Assembly (NCBI GenBank): GCA_902779125.1 | Contig: CACZAC010000023.1 | Span: 35,318 to 99,317 of the forward strand | DNA length: 64,000 nt | Direction: 5' to 3' | DNA from: an uncultured Bacteroidales bacterium | GTDB taxonomy: Bacteria > Bacteroidota > Bacteroidia > Bacteroidales > Muribaculaceae | In this document: piece by piece, positions 24,695 to 34,039 of the stretch | How positions within the stretch are numbered: position 1 is the first letter of the stretch | How the letters are laid out: the number at the start of each line of letters is the position of its first letter | Translations under genes and position numbers: made by a program | The notes under the pieces: generated by a model | Database searches by the model: none | What the model was told of the DNA's origin: nothing | The model's input: only the letters and a program-made list of their open reading frames with translations

Positions 24695-26899
24695 ATGAAA
24701 AAAGCCATCAATACACTGATTTTTCTTGCTGCCAGCCTTGCTATCACGGCGAGTGCGCAATGTGGCATGACCAGTCCTCAGAAACATCATTCAGTCCGCA
24801 GCAATTGGGTGAACCCGCGCATCGGTACGGGAGGTCACGGCCATGTGTTCTATGGAGCCAACGTGCCTTTCGGCTATGTGCAGTTGGGACCAACCGAGCC
24901 CACTCAGGGTTGGGACTGGTGCTCAGGCTATCATGACAGCGACTCGGTGCTCATCGGCTTCGGCCACCAGCACCTGAGCGGCACCGGTATCGGCGACCTG
25001 GGCGACATTGCCTTGCTGCCCGTCACCAGCCGTGACCAGAAAGCGGTAATTTTCAGTCACAACGACGAGAGTGCCCATCCGGGCTACTACTCGGTGACAC
25101 TGCGCAACGGGGGTAAGCCTTACGTTCAGGTGAATTTGACTGCCACCAAGCGCACAGGCATGCACCGCTATGAATTCAATGTCGAACAAGACACTATCTA
25201 CCTGCGACTCGATTTGGGCCAAGGTATCGGATGGGACACCCCGAAACAAATGATGATGCAGCAAGCATCACCCAGGAGGATTGTCGGTTACCGTTATTCA
25301 TCGGGATGGGCAAGAGACCAGAAAGTCTTTTTTGTCATGGATTTCCAGCAAGATGTAACACTCGAGAAACTGAATGGCGACACCACGGGCATCATTTCGG
25401 CACCCAACTATCCCGCTACACCATTTCTCGTCAAAGTGGGACTGTCGGCAGTAAGCATCGATAATGCGATAGAGAACCTGACAGCTGAGAATCCTGACTG
25501 GGACTTCTATGACGTCGCCCGCAAAGCATGGTGCGCCTGGGCTGACGAACTGGATAAAATCCAGATTGCCACCGACAACGAGAATGACCGCAAGGTGTTC
25601 TACACGGCGCTCTATCACACGATGGTCGCCCCGTCAGTCTTCAGCGACGTGAACGGGCAATACCGCGGTGCCGACGGCAAGGTGCATCAAGGTGATTTCA
25701 CCAACTACACTACCCTATCGCTCTGGGACACCTACCGCGCCGCACATCCGTTGCAGACGCTCATCCACCGCGAGAAACAGCAGGACATGGCACAGACCTT
25801 CCTGCACATCTTTGAGCAACAGGGCAAACTGCCCGTGTGGCACCTGATGGGCAACGAGACCGACTGCATGGTGGGCAACCCCGGCGCGCCCGTGCTCGCC
25901 GACCTGGTGCTGAAGGGCTTTGACGTTGACAAGAAGGCTGCACTCAAGGCAATGACCACCAGCGCGATGCTCGATGAGCGCTCGATGGGACTGTTAAAGC
26001 AGTACGGCTATATCCCCTATGACCTGGAACCCGAAAAAGAGACCGTGGCACGCGGACTGGAGTATGCCCTTGCCGACTGGTGCATCGCCCAAGTGGCAAA
26101 AGCCGCCGGTGACCGTGAGAACTACAACTATTTCAACGAGCGCAGCCAGTCTTATCGCCACTACTTTGACAAGCAGACGCGTTTCATGCGCGGCAAGGAC
26201 TCGAAGGGCCATTTCCGTCCTGCGGCAGAATTCGACCCGCTATCGACCAAGCACCGTAACGACGACTACTGCGAGGGCAACGCCTGGCAATACACCTGGC
26301 TTGTGCCCCATGATGTGCATGGGCTGGTAAAACTCTTCGGCAGCGAGAAGGCGTTTATCCAGAAACTTGATTCGCTGTTCATCGTCGAGGGCAACCTGGG
26401 TGAAGAAGCGTCGCCCGACGTAAGCGGCCTTATCGGCCAGTATGCCCACGGCAACGAGCCCAGCCACCACATCATCTACATGTACAACTATGTGGGCCAG
26501 CCCTGGAAAGCCGCAAGACTCATCCGCCAAGTGCTGCGAGAGCAATACCGCAACGACTTTGACGGCCTGTCGGGCAACGAGGACGTGGGCCAGATGTCGG
26601 CATGGTATGTCCTGTCGTCTATCGGCCTGTATCAGGAGGAACCCGCCGGTGGCAAGTACATCATCGGCTCACCGCTGTTCAACGAGGCAACCCTCAACGT
26701 GGGCGACGGCAAGACGTTCACCGTCAAGGCGGTGAACAACAGCGACGAGAATATCTATGTCCAGAGCGCCACACTCAACGGCAAGCGCTACGACAAGAGC
26801 TACATCGACTACCGCGACATCATCGCCGGTGGCACGCTCGAACTCGTCATGGGTCCCAAACCCTCGAAATGGGGCACAAGCAAAAAGTCCAGACCGTAA
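24695..26899 (+). CDS. GH92 family alpha-mannosidase, first copy
   Basis: A 734-residue secreted glycoside hydrolase. A signal peptide (to about ASAQC, residue 23) is followed by the N-terminal beta-sandwich (WVNPRIGTGGHGHVFYGANVPFG), then an (alpha/alpha)6 barrel. The GH92 hallmark GLSGNEDVGQMSAWYVLSSIG near residue 620 contains catalytic acidic residues; HLMGNETDCMVG is also typical. GH92 enzymes are calcium-dependent exo-alpha-mannosidases acting on host or yeast mannans. It lies 17 bp after DUF3307 and may be cotranscribed with it. Confidence 0.93.
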   Translation: MKKAINTLIFLAASLAITASAQCGMTSPQKHHSVRSNWVNPRIGTGGHGHVFYGANVPFGYVQLGPTEPTQGWDWCSGYHDSDSVLIGFGHQHLSGTGIGDLGDIALLPVTSRDQKAVIFSHNDESAHPGYYSVTLRNGGKPYVQVNLTATKRTGMHRYEFNVEQDTIYLRLDLGQGIGWDTPKQMMMQQASPRRIVGYRYSSGWARDQKVFFVMDFQQDVTLEKLNGDTTGIISAPNYPATPFLVKVGLSAVSIDNAIENLTAENPDWDFYDVARKAWCAWADELDKIQIATDNENDRKVFYTALYHTMVAPSVFSDVNGQYRGADGKVHQGDFTNYTTLSLWDTYRAAHPLQTLIHREKQQDMAQTFLHIFEQQGKLPVWHLMGNETDCMVGNPGAPVLADLVLKGFDVDKKAALKAMTTSAMLDERSMGLLKQYGYIPYDLEPEKETVARGLEYALADWCIAQVAKAAGDRENYNYFNERSQSYRHYFDKQTRFMRGKDSKGHFRPAAEFDPLSTKHRNDDYCEGNAWQYTWLVPHDVHGLVKLFGSEKAFIQKLDSLFIVEGNLGEEASPDVSGLIGQYAHGNEPSHHIIYMYNYVGQPWKAARLIRQVLREQYRNDFDGLSGNEDVGQMSAWYVLSSIGLYQEEPAGGKYIIGSPLFNEATLNVGDGKTFTVKAVNNSDENIYVQSATLNGKRYDKSYIDYRDIIAGGTLELVMGPKPSKWGTSKKSRP

Positions 26900-26958
26900 T
26901 GGGTACACATTAACCTGTCGTCTGCTACTGGCAACAAAAACATGCAAAACATCGGACA

Positions 26959-27062
26959 ATGTGATTTCAAACGGATAAAAACCACGAATTATGTGATTTT
27001 TTCATCCAAAAATATTGGAATTATGTGATTTTTGACGTATTTTTGTTTCCGATAATGTGATT
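26959..27062 (+). promoter_or_regulatory. Four ATGTGATT sites at exact 32-bp spacing over the AAA ATPase promoter
   Basis: ATGTGATT occurs at 26959, 26991, 27023 and 27055. Only this word, with an A/T-rich lead, is conserved; the 24 bp between copies differ. The third copy lies just before the -7 box and the fourth near the expected transcription start. Confidence 0.75.
27038..27046 (+). promoter_or_regulatory. -7 box of the AAA ATPase gene
   Basis: TATTTTTGT fits TAnnTTTGY, 29 bp before the ATG at 27075. Confidence 0.65.
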
Positions 27063-27074
27063 AAAGATAGATTT

Positions 27075-28412
27075 ATGCTTAAGCGAAAAATTGATAATTT
27101 CCTCATTGAGTGGAAGAAACGTCCTGAAAGGAAGCCACTCATTGTCAAGGGGGCGCGACAAGTGGGCAAAACGATGTCAATCCGGCACTTTGCCCAGCAG
27201 CATTATAAGCATGTTATCGAAATCAATTTCCTGCTGCAAAGTCAATTTCAAGGCATCTTTGAAGATGGCTACGAGGTTGACAGCATCATCAAGAATATTT
27301 CACTGCTCAATCCGCGACTTGACATTAAACCTGGTGAGACACTCCTGTTTTTTGATGAACTGCAGGCTTGTCCCGACTGCGCCACCAGCCTGAAATCATT
27401 CAAACAGGATGGCCGTTACGATGTCATCTGTTCTGGCTCACTGATGGGTGTCTATTACCAGCAAATTGAGTCCAATAGTGTCGGTTTCAAGGAAGATTAC
27501 CTGATGCACTCGATGGACTTTGAGGAGTTTCTGTGGGCTAACGGCTACGATAACAGGCTGATTGATGAGCTCTATCACCACATGGCTAACGTCAAGCCCC
27601 TCTCGTCAATCATGATGCACCGCATGACCGAATTGTTCCGTAATTACATGGTCATTGGAGGCATGCCCGAAGTTGTCAACACTTTTGTAACCCAAAACAA
27701 CTTCAACAACACGTTATCACTCCAGCGGCAACTACTTCTCGACTATGAGGAGGACATCACTAAATACGCCTTAGGAATGGAAAAAGGAAAAGTGCTCTCG
27801 GTTTACCGTCACATCTCTACCTTCCTTGCCCAGGAAAACAAGCGTTTCCAAATCACTAAGTTATCTCCAACCGCCCGCAACAGGGCATACATCGGCGCTA
27901 TTGAGTGGCTTAACAATGCTGGAATTATCAACGTGTGTTACTGCTTGCATGAGCTGGCACTACCATTAAGGGGAAATTATGATTCCAAATTATACAAAGT
28001 ATATTATCGTGACTCTGGATTGCTCATAGCTTCACTTGACGAAGAAGCTCAAGATGACCTAAGGAGAAACCGCAACTTTTCCACTTATAAAGGGGCCATC
28101 TATGAGAATATCGTGGCCGATATGCTCGTGAAACAAGGTTACGACCTCTACTACTATCGCAATGACAGATCATCGATAGAAATGGATTTCTTCGTCAGGA
28201 GCGCTAATCACTTGTGGCCTGTTGAGGTTAAAGCCAGCAACACTGCAAGCGCTTCTTTAAAAAAACTCACCGACCCGTCAAGCAAGGCGCATCCCGATAT
28301 TAAGAACGGTATCAAATTGTGCGCTTCCAACATCGGATTCAACGGTCAGTTTTACACTTTCCCGTATTTTCTTACCTTCTTGTTAAAGCGTTGGCTGCGT
28401 GAACAAGAATAA
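27075..28412 (+). CDS. AAA-type ATPase with DUF4143-like C-terminal domain
   Basis: A 445-residue protein (start 27075; 27057 is an upstream alternative). Walker A is GARQVGKT at residues 26-33 and Walker B LLFFDELQACP near 98. The C-terminal part holds AIYENIVADMLVKQGYDLYYYR and MDFFV...PVEVKA, the nuclease-like core of DUF4143. Such ATPases are common and often mobile in Bacteroidetes; their role is unclear. It is visibly more AT-rich than the GH92 genes on both sides and carries its own operator array, which suggests later insertion. Confidence 0.9.
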   Translation: MLKRKIDNFLIEWKKRPERKPLIVKGARQVGKTMSIRHFAQQHYKHVIEINFLLQSQFQGIFEDGYEVDSIIKNISLLNPRLDIKPGETLLFFDELQACPDCATSLKSFKQDGRYDVICSGSLMGVYYQQIESNSVGFKEDYLMHSMDFEEFLWANGYDNRLIDELYHHMANVKPLSSIMMHRMTELFRNYMVIGGMPEVVNTFVTQNNFNNTLSLQRQLLLDYEEDITKYALGMEKGKVLSVYRHISTFLAQENKRFQITKLSPTARNRAYIGAIEWLNNAGIINVCYCLHELALPLRGNYDSKLYKVYYRDSGLLIASLDEEAQDDLRRNRNFSTYKGAIYENIVADMLVKQGYDLYYYRNDRSSIEMDFFVRSANHLWPVEVKASNTASASLKKLTDPSSKAHPDIKNGIKLCASNIGFNGQFYTFPYFLTFLLKRWLREQE

Positions 28413-28420
28413 ACCTAATA

Positions 28421-30688
28421 ATGATGAAAAGAATATTTATTTTGGGAGCTATTTTAGCTTGGAGTCTTGTAGCAATGGCTGCTGAACTGGAGCCGGTAGA
28501 TTATGTGAATCCGCTGGTGGGGTCGCAGTCGAGTTTTCAACTGTCAACGGGCAACACCTACCCCGCCATCGCTATGCCCTGGGGCATGAACTTCTGGGTA
28601 CCGCAGACGGGCAAGAACGGCGATGGCTGGCAATATACCTACACAGCCAACAAGATACGCGGCTTCAAGCAGACGCATCAGCCCAGCCCGTGGATTAACG
28701 ACTACGGCCAGTTCTCGCTGATGCCTACTGTTGGAGAGCCCGTGTGGGACGAGAATGAGCGCGCCAGCTGGTTCTCACACAAGGCCGAGGTGGCAACGCC
28801 CTATTACTACAAGGTCTATCTTGCCGACTATGACGTAGTTGCAGAGGTGGCGCCCACCGAGCGTGCCGCCATCCTGCGGTTCACCTTCCCCGAGACCGAC
28901 CAGGCCAACGTCGTCATAGACGCTTTTGACAAGGGCTCCGTCGTCAGGATTGACCCCGAGAATCATGCGGTATATGGATACTCGACCCGAAACAGTAGCG
29001 GCGTGCCTGAGGGCTTCAAAAACTTCTTTATCATTCAATTTGACAAGCCTTTCTCATCGTTCAGCGTTGTTGAAGACAGTATCATTCACGAGGGAGAAAA
29101 GGGCATCGGGTGCAACCATGCCGGAGCCATCGTGACGTTCAACACCCGTCGAGGTGAGCAGGTCAATGCACGCGTCGCCTCATCGTTCATCAGCCTTGAC
29201 CAACCCCTGGTCAACTTGCGGGAATTGGCTGATGATGACCTGGAAACCGTCAAGGAGAAAGGACGCCAGCGCTGGAACGACGTGCTGGGGCGCATTGAGG
29301 TTGAGGATAGCGACATCGACCACCTGCGCACCTTCTACTCGTGCCTGTACCGCTCGGTGCTATTTCCCCGCAGTTTCTATGAAATTGATGCCAACGGCAA
29401 TCCTGTTCATTACAGTCCTTACAACGGTCAGGTGCTGCCAGGCAGGATGTTTACCGATACAGGCTTTTGGGACACCTTCCGCAGTCTGTTTCCGCTGGTT
29501 GACCTGATGTACCCCACGATGGGCGCATGGATGCAGGAAGGACTGGTGAACACCTATTTGGAGAGTGGTTTCCTGCCCGAGTGGGCGAGCCCCGGACATC
29601 GCAACTGCATGGTGGGCAACAACAGTGCCTCGGTGGTTGCCGACGCCTACCTGAAGGGCTTGCGTGGCTATGATGTCGATAAACTGTGGGAGGCCGTGGT
29701 GCATGGCACTACCGCCGTGCATCCTCAAGTGCAATCGACGGGACGTTTGGGACACGAGTATTACAACGAACTGGGTTATATTCCCTATGATGTGGGCATC
29801 AAGGAGAGCGTGGCAAGAACGCTGGAGTATGCCTACGACGACTGGTGCATCTACCGTCTGGGCAAGGCCCTGGGCAAGCCCAAGAGCGAAATCAAGGTCT
29901 ATGCCGAGCGTGCGATGAACTACCGCAAAGTATTTGATGCCGAATCCAAACTCATGCGCGGCAGGCTCAAGGACGGGTCTTTCCAGTCACCCTTCAGCCC
30001 GTTGAAGTGGGGCGACGCGTTCACCGAGGGCAACAGCTGGCACTATACCTGGAGCGTGTTCCACGACCCGCAGGGCCTCATCGACCTGATGGGCGGCAAG
30101 AAGACGTTCTGCCAGATGCTCGATTCAGTATTCGCCGTGCCGCCAGTGTTTGACGACAGTTACTACGGCTTCACCATCCACGAGATACGCGAGATGCAGA
30201 TTATGAACATGGGCAACTATGCCCACGGTAACCAACCCATCCAGCACATGATTTACCTCTACAACTACGGTGGCCAGCCGTGGAAGGCACAGTACTGGGT
30301 GCGCCAGACCATGGACCGCCTCTACAGTGCCACCCCCGACGGCTACTGTGGCGATGAGGACAACGGGCAGACCTCGGCATGGTATGTGTTTTCGGCGCTG
30401 GGATTCTACCCCGTGTGCCCCGGCAGTAACCAGTATGTCATCGGCACCCCCTATTTTGACCACGTCACGTTGAACCTCGAGAACGGCAAGCAGGTGACCG
30501 TCACCCGCGAGGGCAAGGGCTGCTACATCCAGTCGATGACCATCGACGGCAAGCCCTACACCCGCAATTATCTCGAGCATGAGCGCCTGCTACAGGGCTG
30601 TGACATCCGCTTCGTCATGGGTGACACCCCCAACACCAAGCGCGGCACCGCCCCCCGTGACCTGCCCTACTCCTTCTCCAACAAGTAA
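28421..30688 (+). CDS. GH92 family alpha-mannosidase, second copy
   Basis: A 755-residue secreted enzyme with signal peptide (to about AMAAE, residue 21). It has the beta-sandwich YVNPLVGSQSSFQLSTGNTYPAIAMPWGMNFW and the catalytic region YCGDEDNGQTSAWYVFSALGFYP. HRNCMVGNN replaces the NETDCMVG of the first copy, so the two are distant paralogues likely with different linkage preference. It begins 8 bp after the ATPase stop. An ATG 3 bp downstream could also be the start. Confidence 0.93.
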   Translation: MMKRIFILGAILAWSLVAMAAELEPVDYVNPLVGSQSSFQLSTGNTYPAIAMPWGMNFWVPQTGKNGDGWQYTYTANKIRGFKQTHQPSPWINDYGQFSLMPTVGEPVWDENERASWFSHKAEVATPYYYKVYLADYDVVAEVAPTERAAILRFTFPETDQANVVIDAFDKGSVVRIDPENHAVYGYSTRNSSGVPEGFKNFFIIQFDKPFSSFSVVEDSIIHEGEKGIGCNHAGAIVTFNTRRGEQVNARVASSFISLDQPLVNLRELADDDLETVKEKGRQRWNDVLGRIEVEDSDIDHLRTFYSCLYRSVLFPRSFYEIDANGNPVHYSPYNGQVLPGRMFTDTGFWDTFRSLFPLVDLMYPTMGAWMQEGLVNTYLESGFLPEWASPGHRNCMVGNNSASVVADAYLKGLRGYDVDKLWEAVVHGTTAVHPQVQSTGRLGHEYYNELGYIPYDVGIKESVARTLEYAYDDWCIYRLGKALGKPKSEIKVYAERAMNYRKVFDAESKLMRGRLKDGSFQSPFSPLKWGDAFTEGNSWHYTWSVFHDPQGLIDLMGGKKTFCQMLDSVFAVPPVFDDSYYGFTIHEIREMQIMNMGNYAHGNQPIQHMIYLYNYGGQPWKAQYWVRQTMDRLYSATPDGYCGDEDNGQTSAWYVFSALGFYPVCPGSNQYVIGTPYFDHVTLNLENGKQVTVTREGKGCYIQSMTIDGKPYTRNYLEHERLLQGCDIRFVMGDTPNTKRGTAPRDLPYSFSNK

Positions 30689-31185
30689 TTTACAGGTATC
30701 TAAATCAAGCAAAAAGCTCCGTTAGGAGCAATAAGAGCATCGGCAGGGGTGCAACGAGGCGAAGCCAATTTCACTAAAAAATTAAAAATTCGCGTTAATT
30801 GGTCTGATTAGTGTAATTCGCATTAGCCCCGCAGGGTTTGGACCAACGACTATATCATTGCCTTAATAATATCAAGCAAAAAAAGTTCGCTGCGCTCCCG
30901 CGTTGCGAACTTTCTGCAAATAACATTTCTCCAAATTTATTAACTTTTAACTTGAATAGAATTGATGAAAGTCGGAATATTACTAAATGTAATTATGAAA
31001 AGAGTTATTTCTCCTTGTCTCAAATTATTGTCAAACCGCACGATTTCCAACCAAATATTCTTCAGAGGAAACCAGTTAACGGTTCGATGACGCAAAGATA
31101 CAACTTTTTTGTAAACTCCACACTTTTTTTCAACGAATTTACAAAAAAATCTTATAAAAAATTCATCATATACAATCACCAAACA
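30689..31185. repeat. Intergenic region with a degenerate dispersed palindromic repeat
   Basis: About 30715-30775 holds GCTCCGTTAGGAGC and GGCAGGGGTGCAACGAGGCGAAGCC, words shared with the repeats at 39812, 42540 and 45196. TTCGCGTTAATTGG at about 30790 recalls the hairpin at 14273. No gene is supported, but a consensus minus-strand -7 box lies at 31092-31100. Confidence 0.6.
31092..31100 (-). promoter_or_regulatory. Orphan -7 box on the minus strand
   Basis: Minus strand TATCTTTGC, an exact consensus, but no plausible gene follows in that direction and no convincing -33 was seen. Confidence 0.35.
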
Positions 31186-32358
31186 TTACAGGCAATTGCG
31201 GAAGATAATCTCGATATCCTGCTGGTTGAGGGGCACGAAGCCGGGCAGGACGTCGCCATAGCATGCCTTGCGTGCCATCACGGGGATGTGTTCGTCACCG
31301 ATGCCCAACTCGGTGAACGTGCTCTTGAGCTGCAAGGTGTTGAACAAGAAGTCCTTGGTCTTCTCGATGGCCTGGCGGGCAATGTCCATCGGTGGCTGAT
31401 TGGCGTCGATGCTGAACACATTCACGCCATACTGCACATACTTGCTCACGGTCTTCTCGCTCAGGCAGTATTCCATCCAACGCGGGGTGATGATGGCAAG
31501 GCCCAAGCCATGGGTAATGTCATAGAACGCCGACACCTCATGCTCCATGGGATGGCAGCTCCATGCCTGGCGCTTGCCGCCGTCCACAAAGCCGTTGATG
31601 GCCCATGAGGACGTCCACAACAGGTTAGCGCGAGCCTCATAGTTCTCAGGCTCCTTCATGGCGATGGGCGCATACTTGATGATGGTCTTCAGCAAGCCCT
31701 CCATGAAGCAGTCGAGCATATAGAGGTCCTGATTCATATTGAAATACACCTCAAAGATGTGCGACATCATATCGGCGGCACCACATGCCGTCTGATAGGG
31801 GCTGACGGTATAGGTCACGGTGGGGTCAAGGAAGGACACCTTGGGCAACAGCGTGGGACTCTCCACACGTCCGATTTTGTCGTTGGTCTCGGGATTGCTG
31901 ATTACGCCACCGGCATCCATTTCGCTGCCCGTTGCCGACAAGGTCAACACGCTGATGATGGGCAGGGCTTCGGTGATGGGAGCCCACTTCTCGTTAAAGA
32001 AATCCCACGGGTCGTGGTCCACCTTGGCACCGGCAGCCATAAACTTGGTGGCGTCGATGGTCGAACCGCCACCCACTGCCAGCAGCACGTCGATATTATG
32101 GTCCTTGCACATCTGGGCGCCACGGCGCACGCTGTCGATGCGGGGGTTAGGCTCGATGCCCGAGAGTTCAAACAGCTCCATGCCGGCTTTCTTGACCTCG
32201 GCAACCACGGCGTCATACAGACCCGTGCGCTTGATAGAGCCACCGCCATAAGTGAGCAGGACGCGTTTTCCGAACTTTGCAAGCTCCTCGCTGAGGTGCT
32301 GCAACTGATTTTCTCCAAAGTAAACCTTGACAGGGATGTTATAGACGAAGTTGTTCAT
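31186..32358 (-). CDS. Iron-containing alcohol dehydrogenase (butanol dehydrogenase/YqhD-like)
   Basis: A 390-residue NAD(P)H-dependent enzyme that reduces aldehydes such as butanal. The nucleotide-binding turn GGGSIKRTG and AVGGGSTIDATK near residue 95 identify the family. Metal ligands are Asp and His in the C-terminal half (ACGAADMMSHIFE, CHPMEHEVSAFYDITHG). Length is that of YqhD/BDH proteins. It lies 28 bp downstream of the DUF362 gene and is probably cotranscribed with it. Confidence 0.93.
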   Translation of the reverse strand: MNNFVYNIPVKVYFGENQLQHLSEELAKFGKRVLLTYGGGSIKRTGLYDAVVAEVKKAGMELFELSGIEPNPRIDSVRRGAQMCKDHNIDVLLAVGGGSTIDATKFMAAGAKVDHDPWDFFNEKWAPITEALPIISVLTLSATGSEMDAGGVISNPETNDKIGRVESPTLLPKVSFLDPTVTYTVSPYQTACGAADMMSHIFEVYFNMNQDLYMLDCFMEGLLKTIIKYAPIAMKEPENYEARANLLWTSSWAINGFVDGGKRQAWSCHPMEHEVSAFYDITHGLGLAIITPRWMEYCLSEKTVSKYVQYGVNVFSIDANQPPMDIARQAIEKTKDFLFNTLQLKSTFTELGIGDEHIPVMARKACYGDVLPGFVPLNQQDIEIIFRNCL

Positions 32359-32386
32359 GTTTTGGTTAAAGTTTAAAGGTTACAGG

Positions 32387-33325
32387 TTAAAGGTTGATGA
32401 TGACGTAGTTCTTGGAGCCCAGGCCTATACGCTCGGCCCAGTCGATGGTGTGGGTGCCGTGACGGCTGTTGATGCGCTCGATGAGGGGGGCATTGTCGTC
32501 ACCGGGTTTGCCCTTGTGGCTGAACACCATCTGCACGCAAGCCCAATCCAGTGCCACAGGGTCAAGACTAGCCATGATGCCCATGTCCTTGAGTTTGGGC
32601 TCATCGGGAGTGCCGTCGCAGTCACAATCGACCGACATGTTGTTCATCACATTGATGTAGATGACGTGACCGCCCATATAGTTGTGGACAGCCTGGGCTG
32701 CAGCGGCCATCGACTCGAGGAAACCGTCCTGGTTCTCGATGTGATTCCATGCGTCGCTGGCGTCATCGGTATAACCAGCCGAGTGGATATAGGCCTTACC
32801 GGCAGTGCTGGCGACACCGATTGAGGCGTTCTTCAACACGCCACCGTATCCACCCATGGCATGCCCCTTGAAGTGGGCAAGGTTAATCATCCAGTCATAG
32901 TTGGCAAGGTGGTCGCCCACGATGTCATACTTGATGTGGCTGCGGTCCTTGACGGGGATACGCATCTGCCCGAACTCATCCATGATATCGACGGCGAAGA
33001 TGCTGTCAAAGCCATGCTCATGAATGGTCTGCCAGTGCTTGGAAACTTCCTGACGCGAGCCGCCGTAAGCGGTGCAGCACTCCACAATCGTGCCATTGAC
33101 CTCCTCTACCAGATTGCGGATAAAAGTGGGCTTGAGGTAATGGTTGTTGCCTGATTCGCCGGTGCTGATTTTCACAGCCACGCGACCTGTCGGCGCAACG
33201 CCGAGCGCCTTGTAAATCTTGACGAGTGATTCGGGAGTGATTTCACTGGTGTAGTACACTTTGCTCTGCGCATTGGCCACTACAGCCAGCAAAGCAGCAA
33301 ACAATAAGGTTGAGAATCTCTTCAT
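32387..33325 (-). CDS. Secreted DUF362 domain protein
   Basis: A 312-residue protein with a signal peptide (MKRFSTLLFAALLAVVANAQ). DUF362 features include GRVAVKISTGESGNNHYL, INLAHFKGHAMGGYGGVLKNASIG and the Cys-containing DCDCDGTPDEP. The usual C-terminal ferredoxin domain of some DUF362 proteins is absent. Function is unknown. It heads a two-gene unit with the alcohol dehydrogenase and has a consensus promoter, divergent from msrA. Confidence 0.88.
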   Translation of the reverse strand: MKRFSTLLFAALLAVVANAQSKVYYTSEITPESLVKIYKALGVAPTGRVAVKISTGESGNNHYLKPTFIRNLVEEVNGTIVECCTAYGGSRQEVSKHWQTIHEHGFDSIFAVDIMDEFGQMRIPVKDRSHIKYDIVGDHLANYDWMINLAHFKGHAMGGYGGVLKNASIGVASTAGKAYIHSAGYTDDASDAWNHIENQDGFLESMAAAAQAVHNYMGGHVIYINVMNNMSVDCDCDGTPDEPKLKDMGIMASLDPVALDWACVQMVFSHKGKPGDDNAPLIERINSRHGTHTIDWAERIGLGSKNYVIINL

Positions 33326-33357
33326 TTCAGTTCTTGATTAAATGGATTTTTACGATG

Positions 33358-33366
33358 CAAATTTAC
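33358..33366 (-). promoter_or_regulatory. -7 box of the DUF362 gene
   Basis: Minus strand TAAATTTGC, 33 bp before the start. Confidence 0.7.
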
Positions 33367-33488
33367 AACCATTTACGCGACAAAGCAATACCTTTATTAC
33401 CAATTCATTTACCAATATTTCTGAAAAACGCTGTTTTCTTTCATGTCAGAAAAAGACAAATAGCGGTTTTCATCTCACAAAATGTTAT

Positions 33489-33497
33489 TAACTTTGT
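33489..33497 (+). promoter_or_regulatory. -7 box of msrA
   Basis: TAACTTTGT, 33 bp before the msrA start. Confidence 0.65.
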
Positions 33498-33529
33498 CAC
33501 GACATAACTAAAAACGATTCAAGAGCGAT

Positions 33530-34033
33530 ATGAAAGATATTTATTTTGCAGGCGGATGCTTTTGGGGCACGGAACACTACTTCAAACTGGTGAACGGTGT
33601 CACCGAGACCCAAGTGGGCTACGCCAACGGACATACCGAAAACCCCACTTACCAGGATGTGTGTACCGACAAGACCGGATTTGCCGAGACGGTGCGCATC
33701 GTCTATGACCCCGAGGTCATCTCGCTGGAATTCCTGACCGAGATGTACTTCAAGGCCATTGACCCCACTAGCGTCAACCAGCAGGGGCATGACAAGGGCA
33801 CACAGTACCGCACGGGCATCTACTATACCGACGAGGCCGATGTGCCCACGCTCAAGGCGGTATATGACCGCGTGCAGGCCCAGGTGAAGCTGAGACTCGC
33901 CGTCGAATTGCTTCCGCTCCAGAATTTCTACCCTGCCGAGGACTACCATCAGGACTATCTGGACAAGAATCCTGACGGCTACTGCCACCTGCCACTGGAA
34001 CTGTTCGAGATGGCAAAACGCGCCAACCGATAA
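33530..34033 (+). CDS. msrA: Peptide methionine-S-sulfoxide reductase
   Basis: A 167-residue cytoplasmic enzyme that repairs oxidised methionine. The catalytic motif GCFWG is at residues 9-13 with Cys10. Family words VGYANGHTENPTYQDVCT, HDKGTQYRTGIYY and FYPAEDYHQDYL follow. No MsrB domain is fused. A VanY-like gene starts 6 bp downstream. Confidence 0.96.
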   Translation: MKDIYFAGGCFWGTEHYFKLVNGVTETQVGYANGHTENPTYQDVCTDKTGFAETVRIVYDPEVISLEFLTEMYFKAIDPTSVNQQGHDKGTQYRTGIYYTDEADVPTLKAVYDRVQAQVKLRLAVELLPLQNFYPAEDYHQDYLDKNPDGYCHLPLELFEMAKRANR

Positions 34034-34039
34034 CCACCC

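Noticed and set aside
26959-27062. CRISPR-like array with 32-bp period
   Set aside because: The repeated word is only 8 bp and overlaps a promoter; no cas genes nearby.
30838-31608. 256-codon open frame running into the alcohol dehydrogenase antisense strand
   Set aside because: Half lies in an AT-rich repeat region and half is antisense to a sound gene.
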